A program made the translations under genes and the position numbers. Positions 1-4,914 of a stretch of DNA of 6,638 nucleotides are shown one piece after another. The DNA is from RGIG3009 sp045601465. Lineage in GTDB: Bacteria; Bacillota; Clostridia; Oscillospirales; Acutalibacteraceae. How positions within the stretch are numbered: position 1 is the first letter of the stretch; each line of letters begins with the position of its first letter. The stretch is taken from the NCBI GenBank assembly GCA_045601465.1, contig JAZRZU010000012.1, positions 1 to 6,638 on the forward strand, given 5' to 3'. The notes beneath the pieces were generated by a model. That model was not told the DNA's origin and ran no database searches. It worked only from the letters and a program-made list of their open reading frames with translations.

Positions 1-1
1 A

Positions 2-25
2 TTCCCCGAAGACGATTGGATTTAA
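2..25 (+). CDS. Possible 3' end of a plus-strand gene (partial)
   Basis: Frame 2 of the first bases reads FPEDDWI and then a TAA stop at 23-25, directly in front of the strong terminator at 25-64. An acidic C-terminal tail ending just before a terminator is what the tail of a convergent upstream gene would look like. Only seven codons are visible, so neither the product nor the reality of the gene can be established. The other two plus frames stay open through the terminator, which makes them less likely. Confidence 0.3.
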   Translation, partial: FPEDDWI

Positions 26-64
26 AAAAAGCGGATGTGTTTTGCAAAACACATCCGCTTTTTT
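25..64. terminator. Bidirectional Rho-independent terminator
   Basis: A perfect 13-bp inverted repeat (31-43 with 46-58, half-site GCGGATGTGTTTT) is flanked by seven A on the left (24-30) and six T on the right (59-64). It therefore gives a stem with a U-tract in either direction. On the minus strand it begins at the stop codon of the aminotransferase gene (63-65). On the plus strand it would end whatever gene lies to the left of the window. Confidence 0.92.
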
Positions 65-1238
65 ATAGCAAGTTTCCCAATATCGAGATTCCCTGTTCAA
101 TCTGCTGCGCAGAAGGAACCGAATAGTTTAAACGGAATGACCGAGAACCCGCCGTTTCATCACAGTTAAACGTTCCGCCCGGCACCACGAATACTCCCTG
201 CTCGGCTGCTTGTTTAATAAACATCGGCTGCGACACACGCTCAGGCAGCGTACACCACAAAAACAATCCACCGTCAGGTCGGGTAAAGGTAACGTCCGAC
301 GGCATATACCGTGTCAGTGCATCCAGCATCCATCCGCATTTTTTGCGGTACAAATCGCAAATGGTGGCAATATGCGCCTGCAAATCGTATTGCTCCAAAA
401 AGCGAGCGCACAGAATCTGGAAAAACAAATTCGTATGAACGTCCTCCACCTGTTTTGCCACCACCATTTTTTGTAAAAGCGCAGCGTTTCCGCACACATA
501 TCCAACCCGCATACCGGCAGACAGGATTTTGGAAAACGTACCGACGTAAACCACCCGTCCATCCGTATCCATGCTCTTGATGGTGGGTAGCTCATCCCCC
601 GCAAACCGCAAATCACCGTACGGGTTGTCCTCCAAAATCACCACGTTATAGCGCCTCGCCAGCGCATAGACCGCCTTGCGTTTTTCAAGCGACATGGTAA
701 TACCGGTTGGATTTTGGAACGTGGGGATCAGATACAACAGTTTTGCACGAGGATTTCCCCTCAAAGCACGTTCCAATCCCTCAATCGAAAGGCCATCTGC
801 TTCCAGCTCTACGCCCACCGGCTTTACACCCAACGAACGAAACGCATTAAGCGCCCCGATAAAGCTGGGGTTTTCACAGATCACCACGTCGCCCGCATCA
901 CACAACGTTTTACAAAGCAATTCAATGGCTTGTTGGCCGCCACTGGTAATGAAGGTCATGTTTTTCGTTGTATCAATACCGAAACGATTACTCAACCGTT
1001 GAGCGACCGCCGTACGCAGCGGCGCAAAGCCTTCGGTCACACCGTATTGCAACGCCACCGCCGCTTGGCTCTTAAATATCTCCTCGGCGATATCCGCCAT
1101 CTGCTCGGCGGGAAACGATTCCGCTGCCGGGTTGCCGGCAGCAAAGGAAATCGCCCCCGGTTGACCCAGACTTTTAAAGATCTCACGAATGGCCGACGGC
1201 TTCATATCACGCATTGCATTTGAAAATTGATATTCCAT
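63..1238 (-). CDS. PLP-dependent aminotransferase, class I/II fold type I (LysN/2-aminoadipate-type family)
   Basis: A 391-residue cytosolic transaminase that moves an amino group between an amino acid and a 2-oxo acid using PLP. Numbering from the ATG at 1236-1238, the family landmarks are all present: YGVTEG near 65-70, SGGQQAIE near 99-106, NPTG at 176-179 (Asn176 contacts the PLP ring), EDNPYG at 203-208 (Asp204 on the pyridine nitrogen, Tyr207), the Schiff-base lysine Lys237 in GTFSKILSAGMRVGY, and Arg369 in SFRLNYS for the substrate carboxylate. Length fits the single-domain family; there is no MocR-type DNA-binding domain. A GTG at 1245-1247 would add three residues. I prefer the ATG because GGTGATC (minus strand, 1248-1242) sits 3 nt before it and matches the 3' part of the Shine-Dalgarno consensus, and because the predicted promoter would start transcription near 1249. 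Substrate is unresolved: aromatic, branched-chain, 2-aminoadipate and methionine/2-oxo-4-methylthiobutyrate are all possible. The divergent metY-metA pair hints at a methionine link but does not prove one. Confidence 0.93.
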   Translation of the reverse strand: MEYQFSNAMRDMKPSAIREIFKSLGQPGAISFAAGNPAAESFPAEQMADIAEEIFKSQAAVALQYGVTEGFAPLRTAVAQRLSNRFGIDTTKNMTFITSGGQQAIELLCKTLCDAGDVVICENPSFIGALNAFRSLGVKPVGVELEADGLSIEGLERALRGNPRAKLLYLIPTFQNPTGITMSLEKRKAVYALARRYNVVILEDNPYGDLRFAGDELPTIKSMDTDGRVVYVGTFSKILSAGMRVGYVCGNAALLQKMVVAKQVEDVHTNLFFQILCARFLEQYDLQAHIATICDLYRKKCGWMLDALTRYMPSDVTFTRPDGGLFLWCTLPERVSQPMFIKQAAEQGVFVVPGGTFNCDETAGSRSFRLNYSVPSAQQIEQGISILGNLL

Positions 1239-1241
1239 ATT

Positions 1242-1248
1242 GATCACC
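1242..1248 (-). promoter_or_regulatory. Ribosome binding site that decides the aminotransferase start
   Basis: On the minus strand the sequence GGTGATC is complementary to the 16S rRNA tail (the 3' portion of AAGGAGGTGATC) and lies 3 nt before the ATG at 1238-1236. It overlaps the alternative GTG at 1247, which has no comparable site at normal distance. The GGAGGG further upstream, near 1268-1273, is over 20 nt away and falls inside the promoter spacer. Confidence 0.6.
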
Positions 1249-1255
1249 GTTTGTC

Positions 1256-1284
1256 AATATACCATATTCCCTCCATGGTTTCAA
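1256..1284 (-). promoter_or_regulatory. Sigma-A-type promoter of the aminotransferase gene
   Basis: On the minus strand, TTGAAA (1284-1279) and TATATT (1261-1256) are separated by exactly 17 bp. They match the -35 and -10 consensus at five of six positions each. Transcription would start near 1249, leaving a leader of only about 10 nt before the ATG at 1238. This is a prediction from sequence alone. Confidence 0.7.
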
Positions 1285-1291
1285 GTTTTCG

Positions 1292-1320
1292 TTGACAAAT
1301 TCTTAGGAAAAAGTTATACT
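1292..1320 (+). promoter_or_regulatory. Sigma-A-type promoter of the metY-metA operon
   Basis: TTGACA at 1292-1297 is a perfect -35 box and TATACT at 1315-1320 is a near-perfect -10 box, with the optimal 17-bp spacer. Transcription should start near 1327, giving a leader of about 56 nt. The -35 box lies 7 bp from the -35 box of the opposite promoter (1279-1284), so the two polymerases would occupy adjoining DNA and one regulator could act on both. Confidence 0.85.
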
Positions 1321-1328
1321 ACTATACA

Positions 1329-1350
1329 AGGTAACGGGGCATCGTTGCCT
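1329..1350 (+). other. 5' stem-loop of the metY leader, followed by a T-rich run
   Basis: AGGTAACG (1329-1336) pairs with CGTTGCCT (1343-1350), one pair being G-U, around a 6-nt loop. The next bases, 1351-1360, are T-rich (CTTTGTTTTT). A second, mutually exclusive hairpin is possible: 1336-1341 with 1346-1351 around loop TCGT. The structure begins within about 3 nt of the predicted transcription start. It could stabilise the mRNA 5' end or act as a weak early terminator. Its function is inferred, not shown. Confidence 0.45.
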
Positions 1351-1363
1351 CTTTGTTTTTCGG

Positions 1364-1370
1364 AAAGGAA
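1364..1370 (+). promoter_or_regulatory. Ribosome binding site of metY
   Basis: AAAGGAA lies 12 nt before the ATG at 1383. The spacing is slightly long but acceptable. It supports the ATG over the upstream in-frame TTG at 1353, which sits in the T-run right after the leader hairpin and has no Shine-Dalgarno site. Confidence 0.6.
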
Positions 1371-1382
1371 GCGAACAAAAAC

Positions 1383-2660
1383 ATGAGCAAATATTCTACC
1401 GATACGCTCTGCGTTCAGGGAGGGTATCAACCCCAAAACGGCGAACCCAGAATTCTGCCGATCTACCAAAGTACCACTTACAAATACGATTCTGCCGACC
1501 ATCTCGGCAAACTGTTTGATTTAGAGGCGCCCGGCCATATGTATACCCGCATCTCCAACCCCACCGTTGCGGCGGTGGAGGACAAAATCACGGCGCTGGA
1601 AGGCGGCGTGGGTGCGATGTGTACCTCCTCCGGTCAAGCGGCATCTTTGATGTCTATTTTCAACATCACCTCGGCGGGACAGAACTTTGTCAGCCTTTCC
1701 ACCATCTATGGTGGCACCACCAACCTGTTTGCCGTCACCATGAAACGTATGGGCATCGAGGTGCGGTTCTTAACCCCCGATATGACGGATGAACAAGCCG
1801 AGGCTTTGTTTGATGAGAATACCCGCTTGGTATTCGGTGAAACCATCGCCAATCCGGCACTGGATGTGTTGGATATTGAAAAATACGCAGCACTCGCCCA
1901 CCGTCACGGTGTTCCGCTGGTGGTGGATAACACATTTGCGACCCCCGTTCTCTGCCGTCCGTTTGAGTACGGAGCCGATATCGTCATTCATTCCACCACC
2001 AAATACATGGATGGCCATGCATCGGTTGTGGGCGGTGTCATTGTGGACAGCGGCAACTTTGATTGGGCGGCATCCGGCAAATACCCCGAACTCACCACCC
2101 CCGACGAATCCTATCACGGGGTCGTCTATACCGAGCAGTTTGGCAAAGCCGCTTACATCACCAAAGCCCGTGTGCAGTTAATGCGTGATCTGGGCTCAAC
2201 ACCCCAACCGCTTGCCATGTTTGTATTAAACCTCGGTTTGGAAACGCTGGCACTTCGTATGGAACGGCATTGCAAAAATGCACTGACTGTTGCCAAATAT
2301 TTGGAAAAACATGAAAAGGTTGCTTGGGTCAATTACCCGGCACTCCCCTCGTCCAACCAATACGAACTGGCTCAAAAATATCTCCCCAACGGTTGTTGCG
2401 GGGTTATTTCGTTCGGTGTAAAGGGCGGGCGTGAATCCGCTGTCACCTTCATGGATTCCCTGAAACTCGCCGCTGTGGTAGTACACGTTGCGGATGCCCG
2501 TACCTCGGTCCTGCATCCCGCCAGCACGACTCACCGTCAATTAACCGACGAACAGTTAGTTGCCACCGGCATCACACCGGATATGGTGCGTTTCTCGGTC
2601 GGTATTGAAAACGTTGACGATATCCTTGCCGATTTAGAGCAAGCACTCGATAAAATCTAA
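1383..2660 (+). CDS. metY: O-acetylhomoserine sulfhydrylase (O-acetylhomoserine aminocarboxypropyltransferase)
   Basis: A 425-residue cytosolic PLP enzyme of the Cys/Met metabolism family. It is expected to replace the acetyl group of O-acetyl-L-homoserine with sulfide, giving L-homocysteine for methionine synthesis. Visible landmarks: the N-terminal opening TDTLCVQGGYQP typical of this family, YTRISNPT at 54-61 (PLP phosphate contacts from the neighbouring subunit), SSGQAA at 82-87, VDNTFATP at 181-188 (Asp182 on the PLP nitrogen), the Schiff-base lysine Lys207 in HSTTKYMDGH, and RFSVGIE at 403-409 (Arg403 for substrate carboxylate). The 425-aa length, with an insertion after the active-site lysine (about 218-250), fits MetY rather than the roughly 380-aa cystathionine gamma-synthase or lyase. 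The gene leads an operon with metA 18 nt downstream, whose acetyl specificity supplies its substrate. Thiols such as methanethiol are accepted by some relatives, so direct methionine formation is possible but unproven here. Confidence 0.95.
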   Translation: MSKYSTDTLCVQGGYQPQNGEPRILPIYQSTTYKYDSADHLGKLFDLEAPGHMYTRISNPTVAAVEDKITALEGGVGAMCTSSGQAASLMSIFNITSAGQNFVSLSTIYGGTTNLFAVTMKRMGIEVRFLTPDMTDEQAEALFDENTRLVFGETIANPALDVLDIEKYAALAHRHGVPLVVDNTFATPVLCRPFEYGADIVIHSTTKYMDGHASVVGGVIVDSGNFDWAASGKYPELTTPDESYHGVVYTEQFGKAAYITKARVQLMRDLGSTPQPLAMFVLNLGLETLALRMERHCKNALTVAKYLEKHEKVAWVNYPALPSSNQYELAQKYLPNGCCGVISFGVKGGRESAVTFMDSLKLAAVVVHVADARTSVLHPASTTHRQLTDEQLVATGITPDMVRFSVGIENVDDILADLEQALDKI

Positions 2661-2678
2661 AAAAAGGGGGCGTTTTGC

Positions 2679-3596
2679 ATGCCCATTAAAATTCCCAACA
2701 GTCTGCCGGCAACCAAAACGCTGACCGACGAGAATATCTTTGTCATCACCGAGACCCGAGCGCTGACACAGGATATTCGACCGTTGAAGATCTTGTTACT
2801 CAACCTGATGCCCAAAAAAATTGTGACCGAAACACAGATGGCACGGTTGCTCGGTAACACTCCCTTACAGGTGGAACTGGAACTCATCCACACCCGTACT
2901 CACCGTTCCCGTAACACACCCGAAGAACACATGCTGATGTTTTACAAAACCTTTGATGATGTCAAGGATAACCGCTATGACGGTATGATCATCACAGGGG
3001 CTCCGGTAGAACAAATGCCGTTTGAAGAGGTGGAGTACTGGGATGAACTATGCACCATCATGGAATGGAGCAAGACCCACGTCACCAGCACCTTGCATAT
3101 CTGTTGGGGCGCACAGGCGGGACTATATTACCATTACGGTATCGGAAAACACCCGCTGGATAAAAAATTGTTTGGTGTATTCCCGCACACAGTAGAACAT
3201 AAACAATCGATTTTATTCCGTGGCTTTGACGAGATCTTTAACGTACCCCAATCCCGCCACACCACCGTTGACCGTACCGAGATCGAAGCGGTATCGGATC
3301 TCAAAATTTTGGCTTCGTCCGAATTGGCGGGCGTGTATGCGGTTTCCACTAAAAAAGGCCGTCAGATCTTCATTACGGGACATTCGGAATACGATGCGAA
3401 CACCTTAAAAGAAGAATACGAACGGGATAAGGCAGCGGGGCTTCCCATTGAGGTACCCTATAACTACTTCCCCGACGATGACCCCACCCGTACCCCACCG
3501 GTAACCTGGCGAGGTCATGCGAACCTGTTATTCTCCAACTGGCTCAACTATTTCGTATATCAAACCACACCGTATAACCTCGACCATATTCGATAA
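2679..3596 (+). CDS. metA: Homoserine O-acetyltransferase (MetA family)
   Basis: A 305-residue cytosolic enzyme of the homoserine O-succinyltransferase fold. It activates homoserine with an acyl-CoA in the first committed step of methionine synthesis. The catalytic cysteine is Cys142 (HICWGAQ), and the His235/Glu237 pair sits in TGHSEYD. Residue 111 is Glu, in GAPVEQMPFEEVEYW. In characterised family members Glu111 goes with acetyl-CoA and Gly with succinyl-CoA, so the protein is called an acetyltransferase despite the frequent 'O-succinyltransferase' database name. This agrees with the adjacent O-acetylhomoserine sulfhydrylase. Length is normal for the family. The start is fixed by AAAGGGGG (2663-2670) 8 nt before the ATG, 18 nt after the metY stop. 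A bidirectional terminator follows the stop by a few bases, so metY-metA is a two-gene operon. Confidence 0.96.
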   Translation: MPIKIPNSLPATKTLTDENIFVITETRALTQDIRPLKILLLNLMPKKIVTETQMARLLGNTPLQVELELIHTRTHRSRNTPEEHMLMFYKTFDDVKDNRYDGMIITGAPVEQMPFEEVEYWDELCTIMEWSKTHVTSTLHICWGAQAGLYYHYGIGKHPLDKKLFGVFPHTVEHKQSILFRGFDEIFNVPQSRHTTVDRTEIEAVSDLKILASSELAGVYAVSTKKGRQIFITGHSEYDANTLKEEYERDKAAGLPIEVPYNYFPDDDPTRTPPVTWRGHANLLFSNWLNYFVYQTTPYNLDHIR

Positions 3597-3600
3597 ACAA

Positions 3601-3633
3601 AAGAGCGCATGGACAAGTTGTCCATGCGCTTTC
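3601..3633. terminator. Bidirectional terminator between metA and the threonine-rich protein gene
   Basis: GCGCATGGACA (3605-3615) pairs perfectly with TGTCCATGCGC (3619-3629) around a 3-nt centre. The stem is flanked by an A-rich left side (3596-3604) and a T-rich right side (3630-3643, interrupted T runs). It lies between converging genes, 4 nt after the metA stop and 8 nt beyond the stop of the minus-strand gene, and should serve both. Confidence 0.85.
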
Positions 3634-3641
3634 TAATTTGT

Positions 3642-4724
3642 TTAGTTCTTTTCAGGTCCTTGTATATCGTCCAGATCCGTTCTGCCGCTGAAAATATCCG
3701 TGTCGGTATCCTCCGGACACACCACCGTTTCTTTCGGTGTATCCGCTGCCGGTTCCGGTTTGCGAAGCACGAAAAAGTACAGCAACGTACCCGCACCGGC
3801 GAGTAATACGATACCCACCAACAACAACAATATTAACCACCAAGAAACGCCACCGGCTTTCTGCTCATCGCCAAGGCGGAAACCGATAATGGTATACGGT
3901 TCCAATGAATTGGTGGACAGCTCAAACATTCCGTTCTTTACCTCCACTTTTTTCGGGGTCATCAATCCCTCGCCATCCATCACGGTAATGGCCCACGCTT
4001 CACAGTCCTTCATGGAAGCAGGCACCGGCAACTGTACTGTATACATCACGTTCGGTGCAACGTTGATAGGCGTAACCTCGCCCTTACGAGACACCATCAA
4101 TAAGGACAGATCAAAAGTCAATGCCTGACGATCCGTTTCCGCATATTCCGAAAATTCCGACACGCTTGCCAAAGCCTTTTGCAGTAAAAGGGGCGAAACC
4201 TGTTCTGTGCTGCGCACATTGAGCATGAGTACGTCGTTGGTACGTCCCACCAGCGCCGTATACTGCTCCTTGGGAAGCAATAAATACGCTTTGCTCATAA
4301 ACGCATCGGCATCAAACCCAAAAGACTCCAACAAAGCGGTATCGGTGGAAACATTTAATTTAATACTGTCCCCCGCCACCGCCGTCGTTCCCTGGCCCAG
4401 CACCGTAGCAGACGCCTCTTTGTTTGCCGTCGTTGCGCCAACCTCTTTTGTGCTCGAAGTCGGCTTTTTCGTGGTGGTGTCAGCTACTGTGGTGGTAGTC
4501 CGTGACGTGGGAGTTGTCGTGGTGGCTTCCGATTCGTCAACAGTCGTGGTCGTTACATTTTCTGCAACGGTGGTCGTTGTCTGTGTTTCTCCCACCGTCG
4601 TGGTGGTTTCCACCGACGAGGTAGTCGTTTGTAAATTTTCAGTAGTCGTTTCGGCGCTTACGGAACCTATCGTCAACGTCACAAACAACACAACCGCCAA
4701 CAAGATTGTCACCCATTTTTTCAT
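3642..4724 (-). CDS. Threonine-rich (mucin-like) single-pass surface protein of unknown function
   Basis: A 360-residue predicted type I membrane protein; I do not recognise its function. Parts in order: signal peptide 1-24 (MKKW, hydrophobic core, SVSA before Glu25); threonine-rich linker about 25-115, where 33 of residues 25-92 are Thr; a folded extracellular part about 118-285 rich in predicted beta strands; a membrane helix about 294-320 (WWLILLLLVGIVLLAGAG core); and a 40-residue cytoplasmic tail that is strongly acidic near its end. The stretch 226-283 (MYTVQLPVPASM ... SLEPYTIIGF) resembles the beta-rich domains that recur in clostridial surface proteins, by pattern only. No LPXTG sorting motif is present, so anchoring is by the helix. 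The reading frame stays open far upstream, but the ATG at 4722-4724 is chosen because GGGGGA lies 8 nt before it and a signal peptide starts there. It is divergent from the Crp/Fnr operon. A structural or adhesive cell-surface role is inferred. Confidence 0.85.
   Translation of the reverse strand: MKKWVTILLAVVLFVTLTIGSVSAETTTENLQTTTSSVETTTTVGETQTTTTVAENVTTTTVDESEATTTTPTSRTTTTVADTTTKKPTSSTKEVGATTANKEASATVLGQGTTAVAGDSIKLNVSTDTALLESFGFDADAFMSKAYLLLPKEQYTALVGRTNDVLMLNVRSTEQVSPLLLQKALASVSEFSEYAETDRQALTFDLSLLMVSRKGEVTPINVAPNVMYTVQLPVPASMKDCEAWAITVMDGEGLMTPKKVEVKNGMFELSTNSLEPYTIIGFRLGDEQKAGGVSWWLILLLLVGIVLLAGAGTLLYFFVLRKPEPAADTPKETVVCPEDTDTDIFSGRTDLDDIQGPEKN
4449..4649 (-). repeat. Degenerate ACN-rich tandem repeat encoding Thr blocks
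   Basis: This segment encodes residues 26-92 of the surface protein. Runs of three or four Thr begin at residues 40, 49, 58, 68, 76 and 83, spaced 9, 9, 10, 8 and 7 residues apart. Most are followed by Val, Gly/Ala/Asp and an acidic residue (TTTTVGE, TTTTVAE, TTTTVDE, TTTTVAD). In DNA this is a roughly 27-bp imperfect repeat with varied third codon positions, suggesting an old expansion kept for its protein sequence. Confidence 0.75.
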
Positions 4725-4732
4725 GGATACGT

Positions 4733-4738
4733 CCCCCT
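4733..4738 (-). promoter_or_regulatory. Ribosome binding site of the threonine-rich protein gene
   Basis: The minus strand reads AGGGGG at 4738-4733, 8 nt before the ATG at 4724. The metA site has the same G-rich form and spacing. It selects this ATG over the long upstream extension of the same reading frame, which runs antisense into the regulator gene. Confidence 0.7.
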
Positions 4739-4759
4739 GTTTCCTTATCGTTTGAAAAT

Positions 4760-4788
4760 ACCATATCACAAAATGATGGAAATGTAAA
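4760..4788 (-). promoter_or_regulatory. Possible promoter of the threonine-rich protein gene
   Basis: On the minus strand, TTTACA (4788-4783) and TATGGT (4765-4760) are 17 bp apart, matching consensus at five and four of six positions. Transcription would start near 4753 with a leader of about 28 nt. An alternative, TTGAAT with TACATT at 16-bp spacing, lies slightly upstream. Moderate to weak prediction. Confidence 0.4.
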
Positions 4789-4828
4789 TGACCCATCCGA
4801 AAATTCAAAATAATTTCGCACTTCCCTC

Positions 4829-4857
4829 TTGCTTTTTGTGTAAAAATCCTGTATACT
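4829..4857 (+). promoter_or_regulatory. Predicted promoter of the Crp/Fnr-transporter operon
   Basis: TATACT at 4852-4857 is a strong -10 box. At 17-bp spacing the -35 position (4829-4834) is TTGCTT, which matches only the TTG half of consensus. Transcription would start near 4863-4864, exactly at the left edge of the inverted repeat 4864-4887. A poor -35 box next to a good -10 box is common where a regulator modulates the promoter. Confidence 0.6.
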
Positions 4858-4863
4858 AACAAT

Positions 4864-4887
4864 AGATTGTCCCAAATGGGACAATCT
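4864..4887. promoter_or_regulatory. Perfect 10-bp inverted repeat, likely operator of the Crp/Fnr operon
   Basis: AGATTGTCCC (4864-4873) and GGGACAATCT (4878-4887) are exact inverted copies around a 4-bp AAAT centre. The repeat begins about 7 bp after the -10 box and ends 27 bp before the regulator's ATG. No T-tract follows, which argues against a terminator. Crp/Fnr proteins bind two-fold symmetric sites of about this size. The inner TTGTC/GACAA arms here are 8 bp apart, unlike the 6 bp of Crp or NnrR-type sites and the 4 bp of Fnr. A site at +1 would fit self-repression. An RNA hairpin in the leader is the alternative. Confidence 0.65.
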
Positions 4888-4900
4888 CCAAGAAAAAGAG

Positions 4901-4906
4901 AGGAGG
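4901..4906 (+). promoter_or_regulatory. Consensus ribosome binding site of the Crp/Fnr gene
   Basis: AGGAGG lies 8 nt before the ATG at 4915 and decides that start. The open frame extends upstream to a TTG at 4867, but that codon is inside the inverted repeat and has no ribosome binding site. Confidence 0.85.
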
Positions 4907-4914
4907 AAACCACC

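Noticed and set aside
714..1223. 169-residue plus-strand open frame inside the aminotransferase gene
   Set aside because: A shadow frame rich in Arg, His and Gln with no recognisable domain; the minus-strand frame carries all PLP-enzyme motifs.
1261..1279. Short inverted repeat ACCAT ... ATGGT between the -10 and -35 of the minus promoter
   Set aside because: Arms of only 5 bp with a 9-bp gap are expected by chance, and the centre does not coincide with the larger inverted pair.
1353..1382. Ten-residue N-terminal extension of MetY from a TTG
   Set aside because: The TTG is in the T-rich run after the leader hairpin without a Shine-Dalgarno site. Family members start at the MSKYSTDTLCVQGGY-type sequence that follows the ATG at 1383.
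1770..2117. Minus-strand open frames inside metY (for example 115 residues)
   Set aside because: Codon-bias shadows of a well-supported enzyme, without ribosome binding site or family motifs.
4207..4755. Long plus-strand open frame with striking poly-Val runs (182 residues)
   Set aside because: It is the antisense reading of the Thr codons of the surface protein (ACN reversed gives GTN-like Val codons). It has no ribosome binding site, and the minus-strand gene has signal peptide, membrane helix and terminator.
4864..4887. Reading the palindrome as a Rho-independent terminator
   Set aside because: No T-tract follows on the plus strand (CTCCAAG) and on the minus side the next bases are mixed. 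It sits in a promoter region, not after a gene.
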